Notes: a model not told the origin generated them from the letters alone. DNA of 64,000 nucleotides from Casuarina equisetifolia (GCA_028551475.1 CM052355.1:24269580-24333579), one strand, 5' to 3'. Positions 36,180 to 50,300 are shown, counted from the first letter of the stretch. Numbers and translations: made by a program.

Positions 36180-36900
36180 CTCCTCCCATTGCTTAATTCA
36201 TAATGATAATCCATTGATGGCCTATATTGCCCTCCATATATTTAGTGAAATTACAATTATAGAGTAAGTGCTCAATTGATTTTTATTGTTGTTGACATAG
36301 CTAACATTGCTAGTCCACTAAGTTGTTTCATATAGCTATTTTGTCTACAATGATAAGTTTGTCTTCCCTAGTGATCAAATAGATAAAGTTGTGCTTATGT
36401 ATCCTTCATTTCTATACTAATTTTGTCCATTCAATTCTTTTTTTTATACCTTTTTTCAACTATGAGTAGTTTATTAATATTGTTATATTTTGATTTTATG
36501 ACTAGTTATAAGAGTTTGTTTCTAACTTGTAAAAGGCTTTTCCAACTCCAACTAAGTGATCCTTTCATTTTCATTTCTAACACATTCCTTTTCCTACATC
36601 TTTTCTTAAATCATCTATATTGCCTATAGAGAATTTTAGTAGTTGTTCATTAGGAGCCAAAAAAAGCTACCAATTGATGATTTATTCTAGGCACATATGT
36701 CATACAAACCTAATCCTCCATAAGCTTTAAAGTAAAAAATTTCTTTTTAAATCACTTTTGCTACACATTTATTAGTCGATGTCCCACCCATAGGGAGAAA
36801 TCTTTATGATTGGAATTGAAATCCCACACAACCAAATCTCAAGCAAAATAAGCATATCAAATCCTAATTCTTATTTAATTATTTCAATGTTTTGACATCA
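36180..36900 (-). mobile_element. Decayed LINE (non-LTR retrotransposon) 3' part
   Basis: On the minus strand, broken frames give YGGLGLYDI (36700s) and WSWKSLLQVRNKLL (about 36540), which match the reverse-transcriptase tail of plant L1-like elements. Next comes a zf-RVT-like stretch with LCQQQ and KSIEHLLYNCNF (36240-36330). Many stops. Earlier domains may extend to the right of 36900 but are not readable. Confidence 0.6.
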
Positions 36901-38692
36901 ACAATTCATTATTTGAAGAAACTACATCATAATTTATGCAACATTCAAGACTATAATGAAGCTATGTTCACACATGAACAATTGTCTCCAAGTTATTTAA
37001 TGCAATCGTCCCAACTATTACATACAAAGGATACCAAAGTACTTAGGTTAAAAGTTAAGAAATTTCTACCTATATAAGAATCTTCCAACATTGTTAGCAA
37101 GTGAATAAATCTAATGATGGACCCTTGAGAGGATTTCTTTATAACCTTGTGGAAACATCCATATATTCTTGTAAAATTTGATGAAATGTTGTTTAGGTGC
37201 TATTTCAATTTTAAAGAATTGCTTATATCTTTCTATAGAATTGAACTTTTTTTTTTTTGGTTATTTGTGCAAAGTATGAGGTTGGTATAGGAACTTTTGG
37301 AAATATAAGAGTTTGAAACTCTCCTTTACACTTGTATCTTCCATCGATTTTGTGAAAAAGATTAGGTTTAAAATTAACCTTTCTAGAAGTGATAAGTTAT
37401 TGTACTTAAATATAATTCAATCTCTAAAGAGTAATCATCTTTTCCTAGATTTTTCTAAAGATACACTATGATAAAATTACTTAAAATTAGAATGGATTTG
37501 TCACAAGATGAGAAAAGAAAGGGAAAAGTTTACAAGTAAAAGAATTTAATGTATTGAATCTACTATATTGAAAGCCATACATTATTTGCCTATACATATA
37601 GAGTTAAACCTAGCCTTACATGGTAATTAGTTTTACAACAAAATAACTAATTACAAATATGCTCAAGAATACTAATATAATCAAGAAACTAACTTTGGCT
37701 TTGTATTAGTAATTGATATATATTCATTATTATTTTCACTCAAGTTAAAAATTTGAATAAGTCAAATACTCCAAGTTTAGAAACAAAATGTTAGTGTTGC
37801 CTATTGCAAAATGCCTTGGTCAACAAGTCAAAATGTTATTTCTTGGTCAAAATTTGACATGTCATAGTTACTCCTTATTGAAGCTTTTTTCTTATGTGTT
37901 GGTAATCAACCTTTTGTGCTTTGTTTGCTCATAAAAATCAGGTTGACTACTATCTTTTTTGAAGCCTCATTATCATAGAATAACAAATCTATTGTTTTAT
38001 GTAAAACGTAAAATTTTTAAGCAATCCTATAATTCATATTATATCACTTGTAATAACTTATATTGTTTAATAACTTTTGAAGGGTAGATAATGAGTTATT
38101 TCTTGGTCTTCCATGAGATCAGATAGTACATAAGCATGATTGGCCTTCAAGTCAAACTTTGATGAAGATGAAAACAAGAAGACAAGACTTAAGCAATTCT
38201 TGAGATATTTGATCACATTTGTAAGTGCTTTTATATGAGACAACTTGTCAAATAGATCAACCTACCTTCCAATCTCTAATAAACTAAGGGATTTTCAAAA
38301 AAACGGGCTGTGTAGTTTTTCTTCAAAGCTAGCATCATACTCAATATTTGTCAATTTTTTATTTTTCTTCATAGAAATTAATAATAGTTTGGAGACAACT
38401 AGCCTTGCTTCAGAAATAAGTTTTAATGTATAATTGTGTTGACTTAAAGAAACTTCTTTTTGAAAGCAAGTAACTTCAATGCCGATGAAGAATTTTGATT
38501 AACCAAAATCTTTTATAAAGGAATTATAGTGAATATATCTCTTGAGTTTGAAATGGTAGCTTGATTGTTACTTGTGATCAAGATGTTATCAATACAAATA
38601 AGCCAAGTGACAAAGAAACTACTTTAAGTTTTGGTGAATAAAAAACAATCATTATGAGATTGTGAGGTGATTTGGATAGCATGCAATTAAGT
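36901..38692. other. AT-rich, probably transposon-derived
   Basis: No domain identified. Possibly older parts of the LINE or another retroelement. Confidence 0.35.
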
Positions 38693-39005
38693 GAGCAATG
38701 GTTATAACACATTGCAACAAGCAAGTAACAAGATAATGAAGAGATTTATTGAAATTTAAAGTTGTAGGAAAGTAAAATAGGGTACAACAAAGTGGAAAAA
38801 AATAATTCAAAGGATTTTGTGAAATTTAAAGGTGCATAAAAATAAATTTACAAGGGGATTTAAATGACATAAAGTAAATGCATTAATTTAAAATGAAAAA
38901 TTAAGAGGCAAGAAAATAAGTGCAAGAACTTAAACGGCAAGAATTAAAGGCATTAAGCAAAAGCTTGAAATGTAAAGAACAAAGAATTTAGAGGCTTGAA
39001 ATTTA
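38693..39005. repeat. Direct repeat, copy 1
   Basis: About 300 bp similar in the same orientation to 39843-40133. It starts AATGGTTATAACACATTGCA, runs through GAAAGTAAAATA.GGTA and ends GAATTTAGAGGCTTGAAATT. It is rich in AAATTTAAAGGCA-like motifs. Confidence 0.8.
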
Positions 39006-39955
39006 AATCTAGACTTCCTAGATTTGTCTCATTCTCCAACGACGGATCAAGTTCTAACAATTGTTCAAAATTTGTTGGATTCGACCCTTGAAGGAAAATG
39101 TTGCTTATGTTGAAAAGAGCTTTTGGTGTCACCATTATTGGGATGGAATCTTTCGGTTTGTTCATCACTGTTGACTCTTTAATTTTATTCGATGGCTTTC
39201 CAAACTCTAGCAAATCCACATTTTTCAAATTTGTCACCTTGTCTTGCTATGCCTTAAGATTTGATAGATCCTGATTTTCTATATTTATCTTCTCGTTTAG
39301 AGGTGCCTTAGGCTTCAACAGATCCAAACCTTTTGGGTCAAGTTCCATCATATTTGCTTTGGTAGTTATATTCCTTAAACTTAAACTTCCTTTATAGGTT
39401 TTTTGGGTGAAGCTCCTTTTATACCACTTTTTTATCCACATATCATAGTGGTATTTATAATTTGGTGGTGCTTGTAGTCTTTATAATAAAAAAAAGTTGA
39501 GATGGTGGTTATAATGGAGGTATGGCCATTTGAGGTGGAGATTGTGTAAATGGTGGTAAAGTAGTTTAGGGTAGTGTTTGGGTTGTTTGAGGTAATGGTA
39601 AGCATTGTTGTAAGAGGTCTTTGGTTTTCTTCATGAATTCTTACAATTAAGCTTTTAACACATTGAACTCTCTATTCACCAATGCCAACTTCCCATGGTG
39701 GAATGGGTAAGGATGAATGTGAAAAATATTCTCTTCTTTGAGACATGGTGGCAAATTCTAGTTAATACTAGATGAGATAAACAACTCATTCACCAACCTA
39801 GGCTTTAGATACCAACTAATATGATTTGGGTGGTGGGCAATGGGGTAAGCCTTGGTTATAACATATTGCAACAAATAGGTAACAAGATATTGAAGAGATT
39901 TCTTGAAATTTAGAGTCGCAAGAAAGTAAAATAAGGTAGAACAAACTAGAGACAA
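38953..39955 (-). other. Unrecognised coding remnant between two direct repeats
   Basis: On the minus strand, with interruptions, several frames form one protein-like series. It runs HHPNHISWYLKPRLVNELF, HPYPFHHGKLALVNREFN, a Pro-rich stretch, then GSLSLRNITTKANMMELDPK, DLLEFGKPSNK and NPTNFEQLLELDPSLENE to a stop. I do not recognise the family. It could be the gag-like part of an unclassified retroelement. Confidence 0.35.
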
Positions 39956-40133
39956 GATAATTGAAAGGATTTTGGAAAATTTAAAGGTGCACGAGAATAT
40001 ATTTGCAACACATTAACTTAAAAATGTAGAATTAAAAGGAAAGAAAATAAATGCAAGAGCTTAAATGTGCAAGAATTTAAAGGCATAAAGCAAAAGCTCG
40101 AAATGTAAAGAATAAGGAATTTAAAGGCTCGAA
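39843..40133. repeat. Direct repeat, copy 2
   Basis: Counterpart of 38693-39005, displaced by about 1.15 kb (TTGGTTATAACATATTGCAA start). Homology stops near 40133. Confidence 0.8.
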
Positions 40134-43100
40134 ATTTGAAAACTTACAATAAAGACATGAAATTTAAAAAGTAAGAAAAGTAAAGGTAGAAACTAAAACA
40201 ACAGAAAAACTCTTCTCAAAGGTTCATTTCTCTCTAAGCTAAACTATTTACAAATAACTTTATAGCTTCTAGTTATAAAGAGTTAAGGGACATAAAAAGA
40301 AGAGAACATTAAATGTGGTTAAAAAAGACTTTTTGGAACTTATAAAGCATTAATGTAATCTTTTTAGAACTAAGAAGATAATAAATGTGGTCTTAGGAAA
40401 TAACCAAAAAAAAAAAGTAGATGATGTTACAATTTGTCAAGGATGGGTCTTTTTTTTTTTTTTTGATATAACTATTTTAAACACTTGTCAAATATGCATT
40501 GGAACTAACATCCTTATCCTTTAATTAGTTGAATTGGGTTGGATTGAGGACAATTGGGCTTGTAGTTTGATTGGGCTTGGACCCATCCATATCAGATTGG
40601 TGAAAGTCATGTGTAATTCACTTTAGTAAACTTTACATTCCGCTAACAAAAGGCTTGTTTTAACTTGTATAAGGATCTTTATAGTTAAAATTTGAGGAAA
40701 ATTTCCTTAAATGCAAAATCCAAGGGACAACTCCATATAATCCTTCTTAGAAAAAGCTCTATAGAGAAAATGTAATCTAAATGTTCATATGAAAAAGAAG
40801 CCAATAATAAGTAGCAATAATGGTGATGACCACACAAATTGCGAAATGATTGGCCAAAGGATAAAAAAAAAAGTATCCTAACAGTCAACCCATTTTCTTT
40901 GATTGTAACTATTAGCAACTAATTGGGCCTTCCATCTTTTAAGTGTATTATCAACCCGATATTTTACCTTAAATCATAAATAAGATCCAAATTCTGCCGA
41001 ACACAAAGTTCCAATTACACAAAGTGGTTGTGGAATATCAAACACTAAGTTACAAATTGCTAGCTAAAAATGGACTCTTGAAATGCTGCTGTGCTGCTGT
41101 CACTTCCATGCCCTGCATCACAGGCGAATAGCAGTGCATAACTGCAATCCACTCAACTTATTGTCAGTACAAAACCGTGGCGTGACTTTCAGAACCTCAA
41201 TCATGGTCAATTATGGCATAGAAGATAAAATCAGCAAATCCATAACAGCGGAAAAGGTCACAGAAGCTGTGAACAACTGCTGTCTTTTGCCTTTGTACTT
41301 TCATCACCGAGCTGAATTCCCGCCCTGCTGACCCGACAATGGTGCATGTGACCTCCTTAATGTATGTTGAAAGCAGTGTATCTTTCTCAAGTTGTCCCTG
41401 CCACTGGAAGTAGCTCATTACAATATTCTTAATAGAATAGATTCCTTTTTCTTTTCCTTTTTTATTTGATCTACACAAGGAAACAAGAAAATGAAAAAGA
41501 TAGGTGGGATCCTCTCCATTTGCTAGAGGACGATTATATAAGTGGCGCTCACTGAAAGTTGCAGTGAGTGAGCGATCTATTCTGCTAGGATAGGGACGTT
41601 CCATTGCAGGGTGATGAGGGTTCACCTTGCTTCAACTCAACGCATGGTGAAAATGAAGGTGGAACCACCACTACAATTTTGTCTCGGCTCTTCCCGTGAT
41701 AGTGCAACCTGCCTTTTAGAATATGTGATAATATTTAATTAGTCTTTTATACAGAAGATATAAACTGACGGAATAACATCTAAAAAAGACAACATTGAAA
41801 GAATGAAATGTTTATCAAAATTAGAAATTCAGATCCTTATATGTCACGGGATGAAAACCCAAAGTTGAGATATATTTCTCTCCTAAATAGGACAGAACTC
41901 TGAAGTGCGTTTAGTACTAAGATGTTTTCTGAAAGATGTCAAATCTAGCCAGGATTCGAGTCGACTTGTATAGCATTTTATTTCTTCAAATACTCTGGAC
42001 TGGAGTTGTGTACTGCCGACAGATGTTAATTAATTACAAACCTTTATGTTTCCGTGCTTGCATGTTCTAGAGACTGGCAAGATCATTGACGAGTTTTGCA
42101 GCAAATGTTTTCCAAGATATGCGGTAAATGTTATATGGCCACCACGTGTACAACTAACGTGGCTCTTCCTGTCATGGTCCTATAAATCAGGAAGGGCTTC
42201 TTGTGCTGTCCCCAAGGCATCAACAGCATCACTTTCTATGCTTTTTGGTGCGAAATATCAGCATGGAGACTTAAAGCTGGGCTGCGCGTGATAGATTACG
42301 AAGGAGAGTTAAATCAGCATGGAGACTCTCACCGTTGCGCTGGTCTGCTCCATTCCATTTAATTCGATGGGAAAGCTGTCCGACTAACTTTGACTTACCA
42401 TTTCATAGGGAAATACGATCACGTTTCATTTTCATAGCTGGTTTTACGTGTAAAAAGAAGAAAAAAAAGGATCCACTTTATTAGTAAAAGTAACAAATAT
42501 TAACCTCAATAAGCTGGAAAGCCGGTTCTTTTTGACACTGCCGTTAGAACGCGGGACTCAAATTCCGCAGAAGGAATTCCCCTTTTTATTTTTCTGGTGG
42601 CAAAAAAGAGGCCGACAGGGAACCCACGATGGAAATTGATGACGAACACGCGTTTTAGACTCGGTGATGGATTTACATCTTTTATTTGGAAAGCAGGGTT
42701 CATAAAATCAAACACTTAAAAAACAACTTCGTACCTCTGTCGTTAGTCATTTTGGACACCAAGCAATACAAAAACAATGTATATATATAAAAAAGCACTA
42801 TTGAAATTTGTTGGCTCTAAGAAGCATCGACATACGGTGATAAAGCCAAATAGCGCTTATTAAAAATGTCATATCCCCCAATTGAGAAATGATGATATAT
42901 ATACCTAATCTTATTTATGACAATATTTTATTATTGTTTGTGGCTTTGAGAATGAGCTTCATTGACTTAACATAATATCAAAACCATGGCTTGTTTTTTG
43001 ATGTGATCTTTTACACCTCAACTATTGTCTACACTATTATGTAAGGGGATGTGTTAATGATGCTATATCCCACATGTATTGCATATGAATTATTAAGGAT

Positions 43101-46100
43101 GGATAGAAGCCTCTTATTTTTTCAAAATTTGATCATATTTAGCACCTAATTTTTGATAATCTAATCTAAGCTTTATTTATGAGAGATATATCATTTTTAT
43201 TGTATTTTAATTAAAGAAGTATTTTTACTTTTCACGAAAACTGAATAAAATATTGCCTAAAAATAAAATAAAAAAATTTTATGCTAGGGTAGTAGGGATA
43301 AAGGACACATAGGTTAAGGATAATGACGTGTAGTGATTGGATTTTACTACCGAATTCCAATTCTGCATACACCCCAAACACCTTTCATCCTTGGCGAAAG
43401 GGATCACGGGCATGCACCTTGTAACGTGGTGGATATGGATCAATCAGAAGGTTGTGATGATTCCGAAGAGGCCTGGTTATAGAACATGTAATCGGCCGTG
43501 CTGATAGATCAAATTTGTCTCAATACTAAATTTCTTTTTCTATTGCGTTGACAATTATAAAAAGAAAAAGGAGCAAGAATAAGGAAATGAGATCTTTACC
43601 TTTTTAAAGAGGATCTGAACTAAATAACACTTGATTAAAACTTGTTTTACAGTTGCTGAGATTTACTCTAAAATAAAAATTCTATAACCAACTAACACTC
43701 CTAACTAAATAACACCATCAACGGCATAGAATTCTCAAATCTATTTACCTATTTCATGCCCGCTTATCCACCTTCTCCACTTTTTGCAAGTGGAGATTGG
43801 AACATAGGATTCCCCTTGATCTCCTTACTAGAGACGTTGACAGCCCACTAGGTGGATGAAAACTCTTTAAGAAAATCCCATGACAGACCACTTGTTATTC
43901 AAAATCAAGCACTTAAAAAGAATTTAATAATCCAAAACAAGTACAAACCCGTTACAAACCTCCACCATCTTCATTTCTAGTTGACCTCGTTTACAAAGAA
44001 TTTTTTTTATCGTTTATTTTTTTTTATGTATGGTGAATATTTATTCAATTGCTATATCAGAAAAAGATAATTGATTGAAAGCTTCCCACCAAAAAAAGAA
44101 GAAGAAGAAGAAGAAGAAGAAGAAGAAGATAAATTCGTATACTTCTCAAATAGATACAACGCAAATATGTGTTAATCATGAGAACTTGGCTACCAAGTCA
44201 ATGACTTAACAGTAGAGGATAGTTTCCCTTAATCAACAACAGTAAAAAAAAGGGAAAATTTTATTACCACATTTTTTGGTTATTTGTGGTATGTCCTTAT
44301 TATTATTTAGCTGCGCCTACCAAAAATAGAAATAAATAGAATCGTAGAAAGAATCTTTTTTTAGTTGCACTACTAAACTTAGTAATCGCATAATAACTCT
44401 TCACTTTCGGAGCGAGGGAAGATCTTAAGTTCAATAAAGGGAATAAGAAAGTCCATCGAGCTGTTTAGATTTTCAAAAACGGTCATAATTATGTTGTTGA
44501 TTGTTGTAGTTACCCAAGTTGAAAAAAAAAAAAACAAAGAAAGGACGAAAAAGAAAATTACACCACTATCATAATATCTCTTCTTGTGTTCTTATGAGTA
44601 TGGCAGATCTCTAAATCCCCAACACTTTCTGGTCGATTTAGCTAATTAAGTCATTAAGCCTTCTTTAAATAGAACTCAATTATATTGAATTTCTAAATAT
44701 ATTTACTTAATTGATGGGGGAAAAGCAAATCTATCCAAATGTTGGCAATAAAATCTTTCCCTCTTGCAGTGATTTCCAATAGGAAAAACAGCTGACTGTC
44801 TCAGGATTCGGAAGGCCCCGGCAAGTAGTAAACAAATTAATCGTAGATAGCTGACACTAGCCACTAGTTGTTCACAACTCGTTTTCTTTTCCAGCTTCTC
44901 TCCTTTGCGAAGCAGGCTTTGGAAACTTTGTACATTTATTTGTAAAGTACTGTATGGTTAAAGAATGAAGTTTCCTCATTCATTACACGACTTTCTAAGC
45001 TTTCGCATTTAATATTTTCTTCCGTTTCCGAATGCCTACGCTGATACTCGCTTAGCATGACATAGGTTACTCAAGATAGGTAGATTAAGTGTTGATCGGC
45101 ACTCTTTGATATGCAATGAAAGAACCACAAGTTCAACTTATGGAATTGAAAAAAAAAAATTGCTGAAAGGAATTTATTAGGAGGCTCATTATCCATTTTA
45201 AAAGTCAATACCCATTATTTTATAAATGACTTCACAAACAAGCATTGATTATATGAGATAGATTTTTCACATTGTAACATGCTCCCTTGCCATAATATGT
45301 CCTTATAGTAGACACAGTATTTAGTCTAATTCATGTGTCAAAGAAGAATCATTGACTTTAATGCCATATTAAAAGACACATCTACTATCTTATAACACAA
45401 TTTCATAGATTCATGCTTAATAATGTAAGACCAACTCCACACGCCATAACATACACCTGATTCATAGGCTTAGGTAATAATAAAGATTTACTGCAAGATC
45501 TTATCAACTTTTTATGATCGTGAGAGATTCACTCATAACTAGGATCAATCCTGAACTGCAATTGATTTATATATAGACCGTCTTTTCTCTGCATGTTTGT
45601 TAGTGATTCTCGTGATAAGGCTTGAATAGAAAACCAGGAAAAATCTCACTGCAGCATCACATGTGAATTTATGGTTAAAGAGAAAGCCGCCTTTCTTTCT
45701 CTGCAACTAGCCATGTCTTTTGAGTGTTCTGATTTTGGGTTTAAATTTAGAACATTTGTTTTTGCTCTCTTTCGAATTTCTGAAGTACCATATTATAGTT
45801 TGCGCTGATGCAAATCGTCGGGGGAGTTGGTCCCAACCTTTTTTCTCTTTAGACTCTTCAATTTATCATCCTTGCTAGGCACAACTGTAAGTCCAATGAA
45901 CAAAAATTTTTGGCAGCTAAAATTACATCTCTAAAATTAGCAACTGGTTCTTAAGGTGTTTTCACCTGAAGGACTCGGCAATTTATGGTGACAAGTCATG
46001 TCATGCATGTTCCTGAGCTCCGTATGCCCATATGAGCTTTCCTATCATGCCGTGGTTGTGGGGTTACAATTCCATTGTTGTCTGAACTAGAGATTTACTT

Positions 46101-46213
46101 CTTTAGTCATTTCGTTCAGAGTCATTATTAGAAAGCAAAATATTAGTAATATATTTTATAAGTTTAAATAACTTTTTTTTTTTTTTTAATTTTAAATAGG
46201 ATCTTTTAAAAAA
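40134..46213. other. Intergenic region without a recognised gene
   Basis: A minus-strand reading frame at 41197-41625 is open for about 140 codons but matches nothing I know and begins at a non-ATG codon. A promoter-like patch at 42130-42190 has CCACGTGT, TAACGTGG and CTATAAATC, with no clear gene following. The rest is AT-rich. Confidence 0.45.
44098..44129. repeat. (GAA)n microsatellite
   Basis: About ten AAG/GAA units. Confidence 0.95.
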
Positions 46214-46271
46214 GGGAGGACCTCGACCTTTTACACGGTAAGAACAAAGCTTGGGCGTTGCTCTTAAGCTA
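46214..46271 (-). mobile_element. tRNA-derived SINE-like head
   Basis: The minus strand has TAGCTTAAGAGCAACG (A-box-like) and GGTCGAGGTCCTCCC (B-box-like) at tRNA-like spacing. No acceptor stem. Confidence 0.3.
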
Positions 46272-46875
46272 AAAACCTTTTCTTTCTGATTTTTGAGATG
46301 GGTGACGTGATCAAAATGATTATATTATACCACACAGTTTCTGTCTCATTGAAGACAATGATAAGGCACAATTCTATCTTTCAGAATAGTTTGCATATGT
46401 TGATTGAGCTGGAACCTGGACTAGACGTATCAATGTATTGGGATCACAAATAGGTTTGACATAGAGCAATGGAGAACAGCTAGCTGCATGAAATCGTTGT
46501 AAAACAGTGGTCGTGTAGTTAATTCAAAGAAACGGTTATCTTTCTTCTTTCGTAATCGTAAAGGTTGACGGTTACGTAAAGATTAATTTTCTTTTAGTGA
46601 TATAAGTATTGTGAGAGGGAAAAAGTTTGTTCTAGTCTGGGTCACTCACAGTATGGTAAACTTTAGGGTAATTTTTTTTTTAAATAAAAATAAATGACTG
46701 CGATTATATGAAAAGAGGGGTATGTTCAGTATCTCTAGTGGAAAATAACCAGTATTCAAAATTTAGAATTCCTTTAACGCTTTTAACTAATTTGTGATTT
46801 CTTTAAAGGCAATTAGAAAGTTTTAGGGTCCCATAATCCATCTTTGCAAACAGACTGTCGGTGAACCAGTCAAAA

Positions 46876-46887
46876 GGGGGGGGGGGG
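46876..46887 (+). repeat. G12 homopolymer upstream of GAUT15
   Basis: Uninterrupted run of twelve G about 65 bp before the putative GAUT15 TATA box. Confidence 0.95.
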
Positions 46888-46949
46888 CAAATCCGAAATT
46901 ACCGAAAATGCTGAGGGCAAATCCCAGCCTTAATCCCTTCTCCAAGTCA

Positions 46950-46956
46950 TATATAA
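46950..46956 (+). promoter_or_regulatory. Putative TATA box of GAUT15
   Basis: TATATAA about 410 bp upstream of the start codon. It predicts a leader of roughly 380 bases that contains the (CT)n tract at 47030-47055. Confidence 0.45.
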
Positions 46957-47029
46957 TTGCAGGTCCCTCCTTCCCGCGGCTTTGAACGCGGCTTGAGATT
47001 TGGCTTTTGCCCAACTCACGCGCTTTCAG

Positions 47030-47055
47030 TCTCTCTCTCTCTCTCTCTCTCTCTC
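47030..47055 (+). repeat. (CT)n tract in the GAUT15 leader
   Basis: Thirteen TC units, then a CGCTCTCC stretch. CT-rich leaders are common in plant transcripts. Confidence 0.95.
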
Positions 47056-47328
47056 GCTCTCCACCCCTCCTACACACACAAACAGAATGCATTTCTGTTT
47101 TCATAAAAAAATCATCAGTTTGTTAAAGTAATCTTGTGGAGTTTGAAAAGCTTCCATTACAATCTCACACTGCCAACTTTATTCAAACCTATTGCCTTTT
47201 GCGCCTTCGCATTACAGTTTCAGTCTCCACCTTTCCACTGCGTGTTTTTGTACGGACAGATCTCGCTCCGGAATGAAGATCGATACCAGCCAGTGAGAGT
47301 GAGAACGACCTGTTCAGGGCTTGTATCG

Positions 47329-47370
47329 ATGGAATCGGAGGGACTGAGGAAGCAAGGCCCGAGAAGATGA
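47329..47370 (+). promoter_or_regulatory. Upstream ORF overlapping the GAUT15 start
   Basis: ATG at 47329 opens 13 codons ([13 protein letters not shown]). Its TGA (47368-47370) overlaps the main ATG (47367-47369) as ATGA. Further upstream ATGs near 47273 and 47087 open other short ORFs if the leader is that long. It could lower or couple translation of GAUT15. Confidence 0.6.
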
Positions 47371-50300
47371 AGTTTTACGTATCGACGACTGCTCTATCGA
47401 ACTCCGGTAGCGCCGGAAAGGGATCACCGACAACGGCGACTCGTCGGATTTCAAGCCGCACGCTGCTGTTAGTGGTGCTGGTTCTTGGGATATTTCTGCC
47501 GTTTCTCTTTTTGAGAATTGCGTTTTTGATGCTTGAATCTGCCACTGCCTGTTCTTCTCCTCTAGGTAATTTTTATTTTTACTTTTTGATCTCCCTTCCA
47601 AAGAACTCTTTGAAAAGTATTTAGTCCGTGTTTTTGCAATTATTGAAATAGGACCTGAGTTTTCTGTTATGAGGTTGGGAATGGCGTGGAGATTAACAAT
47701 CACTGTTTGTATTTGTACATGTATTCCCAAACTCACCGGAAAAAATTGTACAACATGGATTTCGAGAAGGTACAAGTACCTTTAGCATATGGCATATCTA
47801 CGTCAGAAGCCTAACTTTTTCTCTTTATTTATTTACCTTTTCTTTTCCTTGCTGATTTTGCTTGGCGGATATTAGGGAATATGGATAACATAGTATATAG
47901 TACAAGTATTTTTAGCGGGACGTACACCTGCGCCAAACGAGTTTTGCCAAGTTTGTTTAATCTTCTTTTGAGTGTTCTCAGCTCAATATCTATCTTCCTC
48001 CCCAAATGTTGATTCCAGTTTAGCCATTTTTACTGAATTATTAATTCGATAAGAAATAACTTAGTATTAAAATTTGTCTTCTCATTTTAGCTGCACATTG
48101 TGTTTAGTATTTATCACCGGGCAGAAAAAGGATTTTTTCAATTTGTATCTTGTTCGCGTCAGAAATGTCAATTTTCACGTCTTTAATTTTGGAATATTCG
48201 ACACATTTATTCTAACTTAATATCCTCAAAATTCTTTTTTGCAGGCTGTATACGCTGGAGGTTTTTGAGCGGGGCTGACTCATCCTCGGTAAGTTTCAAC
48301 TTCATGACCAAAATGCCCTTTATCCCTGAAGTTTAGGCGGTCTTACTTTTGGCATTGCTGTGTCTTAATAATGCTAGTAATAGAGCCGTGTGTGCTCTTT
48401 CTTCCTTGTCGTCGCTGTCTTAGGTTAAAACCACCTAAACGTTCTATCCGTGAAGAAGGTATTTGCTTTGGAAATGCGTGATGAGGGAGGGAATTTTCGA
48501 ATTTTTCAATTCGTCAACATTGGCCCGAGTTTCCAAAATGCTGGCAATATCTTTCTATACATGATGTATACGTATAAAAATTACTTTTTATTGCTTGGTT
48601 GTTTCACCTTATTTGTTGAATTCTCTAGTATGTTTTCCTACATCGGCTTATCTTCATGGGTATCGCATGTCCAATATACTCCAGTTTCGATTTGTCTGTC
48701 AATTTTTTGCAAAAGAAGTTTTCTTAAACAAGTGTTGCATTGTATATAGCGAAAGTTTAGATGTTTGTTTTTTAAACCTGTTGAAAAATAGTTTATTTTG
48801 GTAGAAATAAGTTATAAAATGTCTATCTTTTATATTCTGTATGATAAAGAACCTGGACTTTACGGAAAGGCAAAAGAAAAGAACAATTTTATGGTAATTC
48901 TACTTAGGATGATATTCGCTTGACCTATGTTTTAATAGCCTCTCCATTTTCTTGTTCTTCGTTTCTTCCACACGCAGTCTTGATAGTCCTGGACACGCAT
49001 ATATGTCTAGTACAATAAATATCTATCATATGCGAAGCATGAAGTAGATACCACCCATCGTGTTATTTTATCACTGAATTTGTGTTTCTTTCAACTTGGG
49101 CGAGAACAATATTCCATAATTTGGAAGAAGAGTGATAGGGCTCAGTAGTTATCATGTTCCACTCTTTGAAATAATCCTAAAGCTCATGCTTTGGAGATAT
49201 ACAAAAACAGATATTCTTGAAAACAAGATGTTCAAATTTAGCAGTTTAAGCAGGCTGGGTGTCATTTTTCGGAAACCATAAAATTGATACTGGCATTTTT
49301 GTCCTAGGAAATATCGAGGGTAGTACATGGATAAGCGCATTTTGGGGGACTGTCGGTAGCACTTTCACCATTTACTTTTCATGACACGTGGCCAGTTGTC
49401 GCGCAATCATATTTTGTCGCCCACTTGATCTTATTATATGTTCAAAACGATAAAAAACAGAAACGGACGAGAAATGTTAATAATTGGTGTGTAACTGCTC
49501 AACTATCTGATTGTTTCCATGACATCCACATTAAATTTAGCAGAAGCATCCGAAAAGATATACTCGTCAACACGGTCTGATTAGTTCCAAAATTAGTTAA
49601 GTTTGGACTGAGTTTTATTTCATTTGGAAATAATCACAAGCGAGTTGTTTAACTGGAATCATGATGTCTAACCGTTTTGTCTTGATGTGCTGATGCATGT
49701 GCCATAAAGAAGCTCAGGGAGGAGCTAAGTAGGGCGCTGGTTGAGGCAAAGGAAGGTAACATTGATGAGGAGGGAATACAGTCATTCAACGAGCTTGTGA
49801 AGGATTTCACGTCAAGAAGAGGAGATATCAAGGCATTCGCTTTCAAGACCAAGGCTACGGTACGACACTTACTCTTTCTTTTAATTTTCTTTCTGTCACT
49901 TTCCTTCATCAGGACGTATAGGCGTATAGTCTGGTCGTTACAGCTGGGAGAAACAAAAGGACGTTACCGTTAGCAAAGCTGGTTCAAAGCCCACCATGCC
50001 AGTTGGAATACTGGTTTGGGTCTGGTCCATTCCCTACCTAAGACTTAAACCATACTCCCATGCTACGTTTACAATCAATACCTTTTTCTTATAAGTGGGT
50101 GAAGGGCCTTCTACTTTAAACACAAAACATACTTTTATTTTTAATTTTTTTTTTGAGATACCTTTCAAACAATTCCCCTCGCCCTCTTCAAAAATAAAGC
50201 ACTAAAACCATCAGATATTTTTAAAAACAAAAAATTATCTTCTAAGATAGCAGTTTAATTTGTTTTTAAAAATTAAAAATTTAAAACGCTACATGATTAT

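Noticed and set aside
41197-41625. Minus-strand 142-codon ORF
   Set aside because: Starts at GTG, has no family resemblance, and no flanking exon could be joined. Mentioned only as an open frame.
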